Origin: Shimia sp039969785
GTDB lineage: Bacteria > Pseudomonadota > Alphaproteobacteria > Rhodobacterales > Rhodobacteraceae
DNA length: 64,000 nt
Assembly: GCF_039969785.1 (NCBI RefSeq)
Contig: NZ_JBDVNC010000018.1
Span: 62,001 to 126,000, forward strand
Reading direction: 5' to 3'
Each line of letters opens with the position of its first letter. The first letter of the stretch is position 1. The notes beneath the pieces were generated by a model that searched no databases, was not told where the DNA came from, and saw only the letters and a list, made by a program, of their open reading frames with translations. Below are positions 23,451 to 32,866 of the stretch, one piece after another. The position numbers and the translations under genes were made by a program.

Positions 23451-24995
23451 TCAGCGGGATCTGCGCGCGGCGTTCCGTAATTCGGAAAACCGAAACGCGC
23501 CGGTGATGTGAGAGCTCACAAAATAGGCGACGCTGCCCAGACTGATCAGCGCAATCAGCGCGATATATCGCCAGCCATCGGCACCAAGCCACGGGCTGAG
23601 AATGACGGTGCTGATCCAAAGAGTTGCCGCCATAACCGCCGATGACACGCATATGCGCCAGATCCGGCTGCGCAGACGGTCATCGAACCGGGCGACCTTG
23701 CCATATCGGCGCGCACCTGCGCCGAGCTGTGCAACCATGATCCACGCCGAAAAGGATGCCGCCACAGCCGGAGCCATCCAGCCAAGCAGAGGCGACAGAC
23801 CAAATGCCAGTGTCGCATTCACAATCATGGCCCAAACCGCATAGTGGAAAGGGCGTTTGGTGTCCTGTCGTGCAAAATAAAGCGGTTGCAATAGCTTTTG
23901 CAGCACAAAAGCCGGCAGTCCCAGCCCGTAGATGGCCACGGCGACGGCAATGGAGGCACTGTCATCTGATGACGTGGCACCGCGTTCAAACAGAACTGAG
24001 ACCAGCGGCAATGGGATCACAAGGAAGGCCACCGCACAGGGAATGGTCAGAAACAGGGCGAATTCACCCGCCCGCGAGAATGCGTAGCGTGCGCCTTCAT
24101 CGTCTTTGGCCTCCAGCCGACGCGACAGGTCTGGCAACAACACAATACCCACCGCAATACCCACGACGCCAAGTGGCAATTGATACAGCCGGTCTGCGGC
24201 GAACAGCCAGCTGACCGCGCCAGGGGTGGAGGACGCGACGATCTGGCCGACCACGAGATTGATCTGCATAACCCCTGAGGCCAGCGCCGCAGGTACGGCT
24301 ACGCGAACCATCTTGCTCATTTCCGGTGTCCAGCGCGGGCGTCCGGGGCGAATAGAAATCCCTGCGCGCGTGGTTGCGACCCAGACAAGCGCTAACTGCG
24401 CCACTCCGGCAATCGGAATGGTCCAGACCAGCCAGAGAACAATGTCGCCTCCGACGGCGGCGCCAATGATCAGCGCGGGGACAACCAGAATATTCAATAA
24501 AACAGGTGCCGCCGCCGCGGCGGCAAACCGACCGGTTGCGTTCAATATGCCCGAAAACAATGCGGCCAGAGACATGAAGAAGATATAGGGAAACACGATA
24601 TGGCCAAAACCAACGGTCATATCGAACCGTTCGTCGCCATAAAACCCTTCGGCAGTGATCCACACCAGCGCAGGCATACAGATCATGGCCAATGCGGTCA
24701 GCACAAGAACCGCGCTGGCCAGCAGGTTAAATGCATCGCTGGCGAATTCTTGCGCGTCGTCATCGGCCTGATATTTGCGCGAAAACATCGGCACAAAAGC
24801 TGCGTTAAATGCCCCTTCGGCAAAGAAGCGGCGGAACATATTGGGCAGGCGAAAAGCCGCGACAAAAGCATCCAGCGCGCTGCCCGGACCGATGTAGTTC
24901 AGGATCAGAATTTCACGTGCAAAGCCCAGAACGCGGCTCATCAAAGTCCAGAACCCTACTGTCAAAAAACCCCGTATCAGCCGGACAGGTTTCAA
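23451..24995 (-). CDS. murJ: Lipid II flippase MurJ
   Basis: Flips lipid-linked peptidoglycan precursors across the inner membrane. It is 514 residues with about 14 transmembrane helices. The family start GFWTLMSRVLGFAREILI and the loop segment RLPNMFRRFFAEGAFNAAFVP are hallmark MviN/MurJ sequences, including the functionally important Arg residues. FYARQDTKRPFHYAVW-type sequence (PLYFARQDTKRPFHYA) is also characteristic. It overlaps the glnD stop by 4 bases, a pairing typical of Rhodobacterales. Confidence 0.96.
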   Translation of the reverse strand: MKPVRLIRGFLTVGFWTLMSRVLGFAREILILNYIGPGSALDAFVAAFRLPNMFRRFFAEGAFNAAFVPMFSRKYQADDDAQEFASDAFNLLASAVLVLTALAMICMPALVWITAEGFYGDERFDMTVGFGHIVFPYIFFMSLAALFSGILNATGRFAAAAAAPVLLNILVVPALIIGAAVGGDIVLWLVWTIPIAGVAQLALVWVATTRAGISIRPGRPRWTPEMSKMVRVAVPAALASGVMQINLVVGQIVASSTPGAVSWLFAADRLYQLPLGVVGIAVGIVLLPDLSRRLEAKDDEGARYAFSRAGEFALFLTIPCAVAFLVIPLPLVSVLFERGATSSDDSASIAVAVAIYGLGLPAFVLQKLLQPLYFARQDTKRPFHYAVWAMIVNATLAFGLSPLLGWMAPAVAASFSAWIMVAQLGAGARRYGKVARFDDRLRSRIWRICVSSAVMAATLWISTVILSPWLGADGWRYIALIALISLGSVAYFVSSHITGAFRFSELRNAARRSR

Positions 24996-27802
24996 GTCTT
25001 GGCCCTCGCAGCGCCTTTTTCAATAGCCTCGCGCAGGCGTTTTTCCAGAGTACGCTGTTTCGATTCCGTGTGAAATTTCAGCCCGAACATGTCTTTGACG
25101 TAAAAGCTGTCGACCACCTGCTCTCCGTAGGTCGCGATAACGGCCGAGGCGATATAGACATTGCCGTTGGCCAGCGACCGGGTCAGATCAAACAGCAAAC
25201 CGGGGCGATCCCGGGTGTCGACTTCGATGATGGTGTAAATTTCCGAGCCTTCGTTGTCGAAGGTGATCGTGGTTGGCACCTTAAAGGCGCGTTCACGCTT
25301 TTTGATCACATCGCGCGACTTGATCGCTTCGGCTGGCGCAACTTCGCCTTTGAGCGTGCGATCAATCATTTTGCGCAGCCGCGGCAGGCGGGCAGATTCG
25401 TAAGGGTGTCCCTCGGAATCCTGGATCCAGAATGCCGCCGTGGCATAGCCATCCTTGGACGTGAACGTGCGTGCATCCACAACGTTGGCCCCAACAAGCG
25501 CAAGTGCGCCAGACAATCGTGAAAAGATGCCGGGGTGGTCTGCCAGTGCAAAGCACACGCGGGTGGCGTCGCGGTCTTCATCCGGGTGCAGGTCGATCCG
25601 GATTTCGTTGTCCTGAATATCGCGCAGCAATTCGGCAAACACGGTGTGTGCCGTGATGTGCAGCCCCTGCCAATAGGGGTCGTAATGGCGCCCGGTCTCT
25701 TTCTTGATGTCCTTTGGCGCCCAATCGGCAAGCTCTTTGCGCAGGAGTTTTTTGGCCTCAACACCGCGGTTTTCGCGGGTGATGGCTTCCATACCATCTT
25801 CCAGCACAAGCCGGGTTTGACGGTAGAGCGCGCGCAGCAAAACTGCTTTCCAGTTGTTCCATGTGTCCGGACCAACGCCGCGAATGTCACAGACGGTTAA
25901 AACGGTCAGCAGGTTGAGCCGGTCCACAGTCGACACGGCCTTGGCGAAATCACGGATCGTACGCGGGTCGGCAATGTCGCGTTTTTGCGCCATATCCGAC
26001 ATCAACAAGTGATGCCGGACCAGCCATTCGACGGTTTCGCATTCTGCCTTGGGCAATCCCAGATTGGGGGCGACGCGCCGTGCGATCTGAGCACCCAGAA
26101 CCGCGTGGTCAATGTCGCGTCCTTTGCCGATGTCATGCAGCAAAAGCGCCACCATCAGCGCGCGCCGGTTGATCCCGGATTTCAGAATTTCGCTGGACAG
26201 CGGCAGTTCTTCGCGAAGTTCTTCGCGTTCGATTTTGTCAAGGTTGGCGATCACCTGAATGGTGTGTTCGTCAACCGTATAGGAGTGGTACATATTGAAC
26301 TGCATCATCGCGACGATGGGTTCAAAGTCGGGAATAAACGCGGACAAAACACCCAGTTCGTTCATGCGACGCAAGGCGCGTTCGGGATTGCCGTGTTTGA
26401 GCAGCAAATCAAGGAAAATGGTGCGGGCTTCTTTGTCGGCGCGCATGCCATCATCAATCAAATGCAGATTGCGCTGGATCAACCGCATGGCATCTGGATG
26501 GATCAAAAGTCCGGTGCGCAAACCTTCTTCAAAGATGCGCAGCAAGTTGACCTTGTCCATCAAAAATGTCTGTTCATCAACCAAAGCCAACCGGTTGTGG
26601 ATCACCTCATACAGAGGCTTCACACGCCGACGGCGACGGAAAATACGTTCCAGCAGCGGGGCAGGTTTGGCATGGATCGCCTCGAGCCGGGTCAGCAGGA
26701 TACGGGTCAGATCACCAACAGATGTGGCATGGCGGAAATAGTCCTGCATAAAGTGTTCAACAGCACGCCGCCCACCTTTGTCGGTGTAGTGCATACGTTC
26801 GGCCACGGTGACCTGAACGTCAAAATTAAGCTGTTCAACCGGGCGCCGGGAAATGAGGTGCAAATGTCCGCGCACTGCCCAAAGAAAATTTTCGGCCTTG
26901 AGGAACATGTCGAGTTCGTCACGTCGCAGCACGTCGAGTTCAACAAGCTCGGCAACCTCTTGCACGTGGTACACGTATTTGGCAATCCAGAACAAAGACT
27001 GCAAATCGCGCAGGCCGCCTTTGCCTTCTTTTACATTCGGCTCGACCACATAACGTTCGCCGTGTTTCAAATGACGCGCTTCACGTTCGGACAGCTTGGC
27101 TTCGATAAATTCGGTTTCAGTGCCGGTAAAAAGATCAGCCTGAAGGCGTGTTTCCAGCTCGTCGCTCAGCGGGGCATGGCCATCCAGAAATCGGTGTTCC
27201 AAAAGGGCTGTGCGAATGGTGAAATCTTCTCGCCCCAGCCGCAGGCAATCCTTAACGGTGCGGCTGGCATGCCCAACCTTGAGACGCAGGTCCCACAGGA
27301 TGTAGAGCATGGATTCAATCACGCTTTCGGCCCAGGCGGTGATTTTGTAGGGCGTCAGAAACAGCAGATCGACATCGGATTGCGGCGCCATTTCACCACG
27401 ACCGTATCCCCCAACGGCAAATAGCGCGAGGCGCTCACCTTCGGTCGGGTTGGGCAGCGGATGAATATATGTGGTGGCCACGTGGTAGGCGCAACCGACC
27501 AGACAATCGGTTAGCCAGGTGTAAGATCGCGTCATCCGACGAGCTTTGAACGGTTGCTCACAAAACGCCTCTGCGATGCGTTCCATACCGCGATTACGTT
27601 GTTCAGCAAGCACCTTGACGACACCGCCGCGAAACGACTGGCCGTCAAGGTTTTCTTGATGCAACGCCTCGATGCGGGCAATGACGGCTTCACCGTCAAA
27701 GATGTCACGATGCTCGCAGATCAGTGCGCGTTTGGGCAGCGGGCGAAATGGGTGTTCCGGTTCAGAAACCGGCTCCGCCGAATCGTGATGGGGCAGGGTC
27801 AA
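24992..27802 (-). CDS. glnD: Bifunctional PII uridylyltransferase/uridylyl-removing enzyme
   Basis: Nitrogen-status sensor that adds UMP to PII proteins when nitrogen is scarce and removes it when glutamine is abundant. It is 936 residues, normal for alphaproteobacterial GlnD. The nucleotidyltransferase motif is GGYGRGEMAPQSDVDLLF (131-148) with the metal Asp pair; the uridylyl-removing HD site is HDIGKGRDID near residue 555; two C-terminal ACT domains start around 740 and 845 (LVGANVVDARTF and NVYIASAVIATYGEQVVDSF). The start is a TTG inside lpoA, preceded by AAGGTGG; the next ATG would remove essential N-terminal sequence. The 4-base overlap with murJ indicates coupling. Confidence 0.96.
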   Translation of the reverse strand: MTLPHHDSAEPVSEPEHPFRPLPKRALICEHRDIFDGEAVIARIEALHQENLDGQSFRGGVVKVLAEQRNRGMERIAEAFCEQPFKARRMTRSYTWLTDCLVGCAYHVATTYIHPLPNPTEGERLALFAVGGYGRGEMAPQSDVDLLFLTPYKITAWAESVIESMLYILWDLRLKVGHASRTVKDCLRLGREDFTIRTALLEHRFLDGHAPLSDELETRLQADLFTGTETEFIEAKLSEREARHLKHGERYVVEPNVKEGKGGLRDLQSLFWIAKYVYHVQEVAELVELDVLRRDELDMFLKAENFLWAVRGHLHLISRRPVEQLNFDVQVTVAERMHYTDKGGRRAVEHFMQDYFRHATSVGDLTRILLTRLEAIHAKPAPLLERIFRRRRRVKPLYEVIHNRLALVDEQTFLMDKVNLLRIFEEGLRTGLLIHPDAMRLIQRNLHLIDDGMRADKEARTIFLDLLLKHGNPERALRRMNELGVLSAFIPDFEPIVAMMQFNMYHSYTVDEHTIQVIANLDKIEREELREELPLSSEILKSGINRRALMVALLLHDIGKGRDIDHAVLGAQIARRVAPNLGLPKAECETVEWLVRHHLLMSDMAQKRDIADPRTIRDFAKAVSTVDRLNLLTVLTVCDIRGVGPDTWNNWKAVLLRALYRQTRLVLEDGMEAITRENRGVEAKKLLRKELADWAPKDIKKETGRHYDPYWQGLHITAHTVFAELLRDIQDNEIRIDLHPDEDRDATRVCFALADHPGIFSRLSGALALVGANVVDARTFTSKDGYATAAFWIQDSEGHPYESARLPRLRKMIDRTLKGEVAPAEAIKSRDVIKKRERAFKVPTTITFDNEGSEIYTIIEVDTRDRPGLLFDLTRSLANGNVYIASAVIATYGEQVVDSFYVKDMFGLKFHTESKQRTLEKRLREAIEKGAARAKT

Positions 27803-28937
27803 TAATCACCACCTTTTTATCGCGGATCGTGGCAACAGCCAGTCCGCGTTCATTCGTACCATCGGCGCGAAGGCGGAAGATGCCGTTTACGCCCTGAAAT
27901 CCAGCCCCTTGAGTCAGGGCTCCGGTGGTCAATGCATCGCGTTTGCCTGCCTTGACCAGTGCGCCGATCGCCGCAATGCCGTCATAGGCGAGGCCACCAA
28001 TGGGATGGGGCAAGCCGCCATAGGTTTGCGCATAGCGCGTTTGGAACTGCTGATTCAAGCTTGGATCAGGCATCGCAAACCATCCGCCCTGAACGCCGGG
28101 CAATTCCAGTGTCTGAGATGGGATGTCCCAGCGGGTTAGTCCCATATATTGCGTTGTGGCCGGGCTGAGGCCTGCTTCGGGCAGCAATTGTGTCAGCAAT
28201 GGCAGCGCGCCAGAGGTGTCAGATGTCAGGAAAATCGCGTTTGCCTGATTCTGATCCGCGGTAAGTTTGATCTGCGACGTAGCTGCAATCACGCCCTGCT
28301 GCGAAAACTCATAACCGATTGTGCCTGCCGCAGTTGCGTGTTGGCGAGAGATTGCCGAAAGGATCGCATTACGCCCAATCTGACCAGAAGCGTTGTCTGC
28401 ATGCACAACCATGATCTGGTCTTTGGCATTACGTTTGGCATATCCCACCAAACGATCTGCGGTGTTATCAAAGGTCGCGCCCAGAACAAACAGGTTGCCG
28501 CCAGCGATATTGGTGTTGTTGGAAAATGCCAGAACATTGACATCGCGATTGGCCACGGCCTTGGCGGCTGAATTGGCTGCTTCGGCAAAGACGGGTCCCA
28601 GAATGATCTTGGCACCTTCGTTCACCGCCTGAATGGCAGCCCCATGTGCCGTGTCAGCCCGACCAGCTGTTGGATAGATCCGCAGATCAATCTGCACGCC
28701 CTGCAAGTCAGCAATGGCGAGCTTGGCAGCATTTTCAAGGCTCTGCGCCAAAAGCGCATCGCCGGAATCGCTTGATCCCTTGGGAATCAGCAGCGCAACC
28801 GGGACCGGCGCCCCAGGTGTGATGGACGGCCCGGTGCTCAGACCAGTTGGTTCGCAGGCAAAAAGCGCAAAACTGGCCAGTCCCAGCGTTGCCCCTTTCA
28901 GAAACTTGCGGGCGCGTTTAAGAAAAGCAAACATCAT
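27762..28937 (-). CDS. Penicillin-binding protein activator, LpoA-like lipoprotein
   Basis: Periplasmic protein with a type I periplasmic-binding fold, 391 residues from the ATG at 28937 (GGGAGTGG upstream). The signal sequence ends in the lipobox ASFALFAC, giving a lipidated Cys near residue 28. The core resembles Leu/Ile/Val-binding proteins: PVPVALLIPKGSSDSGDALLAQSLENAA, KIILGPVFAEAANSAAKAV and GLAYDGIAAIGAL. In E. coli LpoA activates PBP1A. As in E. coli (lpoA beside rsmI and yraN), it sits next to rsmI and yraN, though divergent, which supports the name. Its last 41 bases overlap glnD. Confidence 0.85.
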   Translation of the reverse strand: MMFAFLKRARKFLKGATLGLASFALFACEPTGLSTGPSITPGAPVPVALLIPKGSSDSGDALLAQSLENAAKLAIADLQGVQIDLRIYPTAGRADTAHGAAIQAVNEGAKIILGPVFAEAANSAAKAVANRDVNVLAFSNNTNIAGGNLFVLGATFDNTADRLVGYAKRNAKDQIMVVHADNASGQIGRNAILSAISRQHATAAGTIGYEFSQQGVIAATSQIKLTADQNQANAIFLTSDTSGALPLLTQLLPEAGLSPATTQYMGLTRWDIPSQTLELPGVQGGWFAMPDPSLNQQFQTRYAQTYGGLPHPIGGLAYDGIAAIGALVKAGKRDALTTGALTQGAGFQGVNGIFRLRADGTNERGLAVATIRDKKVVIIDPAPSRFGGAGF

Positions 28938-29029
28938 AAAATTCCACTCCCAGAAGGGTCGGGTCCGCAAATTTGATCCGGCCGCCCGATTGGGGGAGAT
29001 AATAAACGTACCGGAAGGCGGGTCCAGAG

Positions 29030-29887
29030 GTGAATCACAAGACCGAAAAATTGCAGCCCGGGTTGTACTTTGTCGCCACACCTATCGGGACGGCGCGCGA
29101 TATTACGCTGAGAGCGCTGGACGTGCTGGCCTCGGCAGACGTGATTGCAGCCGAGGATACCCGGTCGATGCGGCGCCTGCTGGAAATCCATGGGGTGCCT
29201 TTGGGGGACCGCCCGCTGCTGTCTTATCATGACCATTCCGGTGCGGGCGCGCGGGACAAGCTGATGACGTTTCTGGCAGAGGGCCGGTCCGTGGCATATG
29301 CGTCCGAGGCTGGAACGCCGCTGATTGCGGACCCTGGATATCATTTGTCCCGTGCGGCGGCAGAGGCCGGGCATGGCGTAACGTCTGCGCCGGGGCCGTG
29401 CGCGATTATCACCGCACTCACACTGGCCGGACTGCCAACGGATGCGTTCTTTTTCGCAGGATTTTTGCCAAATACGAGCAAGGCGAGATGCACGGCGTTG
29501 GCAGCGTTAAGTGATGTACCGGGCACGTTGGTGTTTTACGAATCCCCCAAACGGGTTGCTGACATGCTGAAAGACGCGGCTGCAACGCTGGGCGGCACGC
29601 GCGAGGCCGCGATTGGGCGTGAATTGACCAAGAAGTTCGAAGAGGTTTTGCGCGGTACGTTGGATGAATTGTCCCAAGGCGCGGCCGAGCGTCGGTTCAA
29701 AGGGGAAATTGTCGTTCTGATTGACCGCGCTCGCGGTGAAACTGACAATGCGGATGATATTGAAACGGCATTAAAGGAAGCTTTGAAAACAATGAGCTTG
29801 CGGGACGCGTCCGAAGTGGTGGCGCAGGCTTACGGCGCGCATAAACGGAAAATTTATCAGTTGGCCCTAAAACTCAAACAGGATTGA
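29030..29887 (+). CDS. rsmI: 16S rRNA (cytidine-1402-2'-O)-methyltransferase
   Basis: Methylates the 2'-OH of C1402 in the 16S rRNA decoding centre using SAM. It is 285 residues, of the tetrapyrrole-methylase superfamily: LYFVATPIGTARDITLRALD at the N-terminus, EDTRSMRRLLEIHG, YASEAGTPLIADPGY and GPCAIITALTLAGLPTDAF. The C-terminal RsmI HTH region ends with SLRDASEVVAQAYGAHKRKIY. The start is a GTG; GGAAGGCGGG lies about 12 bases upstream, a rather long spacing. It is followed by yraN after 18 bases. Confidence 0.95.
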   Translation: MNHKTEKLQPGLYFVATPIGTARDITLRALDVLASADVIAAEDTRSMRRLLEIHGVPLGDRPLLSYHDHSGAGARDKLMTFLAEGRSVAYASEAGTPLIADPGYHLSRAAAEAGHGVTSAPGPCAIITALTLAGLPTDAFFFAGFLPNTSKARCTALAALSDVPGTLVFYESPKRVADMLKDAAATLGGTREAAIGRELTKKFEEVLRGTLDELSQGAAERRFKGEIVVLIDRARGETDNADDIETALKEALKTMSLRDASEVVAQAYGAHKRKIYQLALKLKQD

Positions 29888-29905
29888 GGACGGAACGAGG
29901 GCGAT

Positions 29906-30283
29906 GTGCGCAAAACCTCTGATACTTTCAGATCAGAAAGGAATTACCACGCCGGGATGGCAGCAGAGGATAGTGTCGCGCGCGCGTATACCGGTCAGGG
30001 CATGACTATCGCGCATCGTCGCTGGCGCGGGCAAGGCGGCGAGATTGATCTGATTGTGCGCGATGGCGAAAAAGTGATCTTTGTCGAAGTCAAGAAAAGC
30101 AGATCGCATAATCAGGCGGCAACGCGGGTCTTGCCCAGCCAAATTGCGCGGATTCAGGCAAGCGGAGAAGAATTTCTGGGCAGTGAACCAAACGGGTTGC
30201 TGACCGAGGCGCGGTTTGATGTGGCGCTGGTTGATGCGATGGGGCGGACGGAAATCATTGAAAACGCGCTGATGATGGCCTGA
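29906..30283 (+). CDS. YraN/UPF0102 family putative nuclease-fold protein
   Basis: Small protein of 125 residues with a PD-(D/E)XK-like core: RRWRGQGGEIDLIVRD (E46, D48) and VIFVEVKKSR (E61, K63), the full UPF0102 pattern. It is predicted to be a Holliday-junction-resolvase-like nuclease; activity and substrate are unknown. The start is a GTG at 29906. It is consistently found beside rsmI in proteobacteria, as here, and is probably in one operon with rsmI and gshB. Confidence 0.9.
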   Translation: MRKTSDTFRSERNYHAGMAAEDSVARAYTGQGMTIAHRRWRGQGGEIDLIVRDGEKVIFVEVKKSRSHNQAATRVLPSQIARIQASGEEFLGSEPNGLLTEARFDVALVDAMGRTEIIENALMMA

Positions 30284-30346
30284 GCGGGCATTGCAAGCAG
30301 ATTGTTCTTGCACCATGTATTGGGGGCATCAAAAGAGGTTGCCCCA

Positions 30347-31282
30347 ATGAAGATTGCCTTTCAGATGGACCCGATCCAATCGGTAGACATCAACGCGGAC
30401 AGTTCGTTCCGGCTGGCCGAAGAAGCGCAGGCGCGCGGACACGAGCTGTTTTATTATTCTCCCGACAAACTGGCCTATGAAGAAGGCGAAATTACCGCGC
30501 GCGGGCAGACCATGACGGTGCGGCGCGAACAGGGCAATCATGTTGATATTGGACCAGAAACGCGGGTGAATTTGCGCGACTACGATGTGGTCTGGCTGCG
30601 TCAGGATCCGCCATTTGACATGCATTATATTACGTCGACGCATCTTTTGGACCGGCTGATGCCCGAGACGCTTGTTGTGAACGATCCGTTTTGGGTGCGC
30701 AATTACCCCGAAAAACTGTTGGTGCTGGACTTTCCTGATCTGACACCACCCACCACCATTGCGCGTGATCTGGACACGATCAAAGCGTTCAAGGAAAAGC
30801 ACGGCGACGTCATCCTGAAACCGCTTTATGGCAATGGTGGCGCGGGCGTTTTCCGGCTGGATCGCAATGACCGCAACCTGACGTCGCTGCACGAACTGTT
30901 CTCTGGTTTCAGCCGGGAGCCTTTGATTGTGCAGAAGTTCCTGCCCGATGTGAGCAACGGCGACAAACGCGTGATTCTGGTGGATGGCGAGCCCGTGGGC
31001 GCAATTAACCGGGTACCAGCCGCCGGTGAAACCCGCTCCAATATGCATGTCGGCGGCCGCCCTGAAAAAGTGGCGCTGAGCGCGCGTGATCTTGAGATTT
31101 GCGCGGCCATCGGGCCGCTGTTGCGCGAAAAGGGTCAGGTTTTTGTCGGGATCGACGTGATTGGCGATTATCTCACTGAAATCAATGTGACGTCCCCCAC
31201 CGGCATTCAGGAACTGGAACGTTTTGACGGCATCAATGTAGCCGAAAAAATCTGGCAAGCGATTGAGGCGAAACGCGCCTGA
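30347..31282 (+). CDS. gshB: Glutathione synthase
   Basis: ATP-grasp enzyme joining gamma-glutamylcysteine and glycine to form glutathione. It is 311 residues from the ATG at 30347 (AAAAGAGG upstream; an earlier frame is unsupported). Recognised segments include IAFQMDPIQSVDINADSSF, WLRQDPPFDMHYIT, KPLYGNGGAGVFRLDR and FVGIDVIGDYLTEINVTSPT near the C-terminus (ATP/Mg binding). It ends exactly where the convergent comM gene ends. A GST gene nearby uses the product. Confidence 0.96.
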   Translation: MKIAFQMDPIQSVDINADSSFRLAEEAQARGHELFYYSPDKLAYEEGEITARGQTMTVRREQGNHVDIGPETRVNLRDYDVVWLRQDPPFDMHYITSTHLLDRLMPETLVVNDPFWVRNYPEKLLVLDFPDLTPPTTIARDLDTIKAFKEKHGDVILKPLYGNGGAGVFRLDRNDRNLTSLHELFSGFSREPLIVQKFLPDVSNGDKRVILVDGEPVGAINRVPAAGETRSNMHVGGRPEKVALSARDLEICAAIGPLLREKGQVFVGIDVIGDYLTEINVTSPTGIQELERFDGINVAEKIWQAIEAKRA

Positions 31283-32797
31283 TCAAAGCTGTTTGGCCGA
31301 TGTCAGCCGGAAACTGACCGCTTCGGCAACATGTGGTTTGCGCACCTGTTCGCTGTCGGCGAGATCGGCAATGGTGCGCGCCACCCGCAACACCCTGTGA
31401 TAACCGCGCGCCGTCAGGCCGAAGCGCTGCGCGACTTTGCCCAGAAAATCGCGCCCTTCCGCATCCGGCGCGGCAATTTCGTCCAGCACACTGCCCTGGG
31501 CATCCGCATTGGCGCGCACCGTGTCTGAAGCCTCATATCGCCTGGCCTGAACGATTTGAGCCTGACAGACGCGTTCGCGAACAGTTTGCGACGAGTCTCC
31601 GCTCGCTGGAAGTTCGAGATCTGTATAGCTGACCGGGGGCACTTCGATGCGCAGGTCCAACCTGTCCAGCAACGGACCAGACAAGCGCCCCAGATAGTCG
31701 TCACCACAGGCCGGGACGCGGGCACATGCACGTTCGGGGTCAAACATATGGCCGCAACGACAGGGATTGGCGGCCGCAACCAGCATGAAACGGCAGGGAT
31801 AGGTGACATGCGCGTTGGCGCGGGCGATCATTACCTCACCGGTTTCAATGGGTTGGCGCAAGGTTTCCAGCACGGGGCGTGAGAACTCGGGCAATTCATC
31901 CATGAACAAAACCCCGTTATGCGCCAGCGAAATCTCTCCGGGGGTGGCGCGTCGTCCGCCCCCGACAATCGCAGCCATCGAGGCCGTGTGATGGGGTTTG
32001 CGAAACGGGCGGGTGCGCGAAATGCCACCCTGATCCAGCAACCCGGCAATCGAATGGATCATCGAGGTTTCCAGCGCTTCTGCCGGACTAAGCGGGGGCA
32101 GGATTGACGGCAAGCGCGCGGCGAGCATGGATTTTCCAGAGCCGGGCGCGCCGACCATGAAAAGATGGTGACGACCCGCTGCCGCAATTTCTAACGCACG
32201 TTTGGCGCGTTCCTGTCCCTTGACTTCGCACAGGTCCAGTCCCGTTGCGTTCTGCAGAACCTCGCCGGGTTCCGAGGGGGGAAGGGGGGATTGACCGGTG
32301 TAATGGCGAACCACATCGGCCAGCGAATTGGCGCCAATCACCTGTGTAGAGGCGACCCAGGCCGCCTCGGACCCGCTGGCCTGAGGGCAAAGCAAACTGC
32401 GCTGATCCTGGGCGGCTGACATCGCGGCGGGCAAGGCCCCGGTGACCGGGACCAGTGATCCATCCAACGACAGCTCGCCCAGCGATACCGTGCCCTCGGA
32501 TGCGTCTTCGGGGATAATGCCCAATGCGGCCAGCAATGCGACCGCAATGGGCAGATCAAAATGGCTGCCTTCTTTGGGCAGATCGGCAGGCGACAGGTTA
32601 ATTGTGATGCGTTTTGAGGGCAGCGCGATGGCCATGGATGAGAGTGCAGAGCGTACGCGGTCGCGCGCCTCGGACACGGCTTTGTCCGGAAGGCCAACGA
32701 TAGAAAACGCCGGGAGACCGGGGGTTACGGCGCATTGCACCTCGACCTGATGCGCCTCGACCCCCTCAAATGCCACGGTATATGCCCGTGTAACCAT
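31283..32797 (-). CDS. comM: YifB/ComM family AAA+ ATPase
   Basis: Mg-chelatase-like AAA+ protein, 504 residues from the ATG at 32797. The N-terminal ChlI domain (FEGVEAHQVEVQC, GLPDKAVSEARDRVRSAL) precedes the ATPase with Walker A GAPGSGKSMLAARLP and Walker B-type LFMDELPEF. The C-terminal Mg_chelatase_C region contains GYHRVLRVARTIADL. CxCG-type cysteines (NPCRCGHMFDPERACARVPACG) suggest a zinc site. In Vibrio, ComM is a hexameric helicase that extends branch migration during natural transformation, so a role in recombination of incoming DNA is likely. Confidence 0.93.
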   Translation of the reverse strand: MVTRAYTVAFEGVEAHQVEVQCAVTPGLPAFSIVGLPDKAVSEARDRVRSALSSMAIALPSKRITINLSPADLPKEGSHFDLPIAVALLAALGIIPEDASEGTVSLGELSLDGSLVPVTGALPAAMSAAQDQRSLLCPQASGSEAAWVASTQVIGANSLADVVRHYTGQSPLPPSEPGEVLQNATGLDLCEVKGQERAKRALEIAAAGRHHLFMVGAPGSGKSMLAARLPSILPPLSPAEALETSMIHSIAGLLDQGGISRTRPFRKPHHTASMAAIVGGGRRATPGEISLAHNGVLFMDELPEFSRPVLETLRQPIETGEVMIARANAHVTYPCRFMLVAAANPCRCGHMFDPERACARVPACGDDYLGRLSGPLLDRLDLRIEVPPVSYTDLELPASGDSSQTVRERVCQAQIVQARRYEASDTVRANADAQGSVLDEIAAPDAEGRDFLGKVAQRFGLTARGYHRVLRVARTIADLADSEQVRKPHVAEAVSFRLTSAKQL

Positions 32798-32866
32798 CGT
32801 CGCCCCTTTCACCAGCCCTGTTAAGATTGGTAAACGGAAGATGGTTAGCGAATGGTAAAGACCGCC

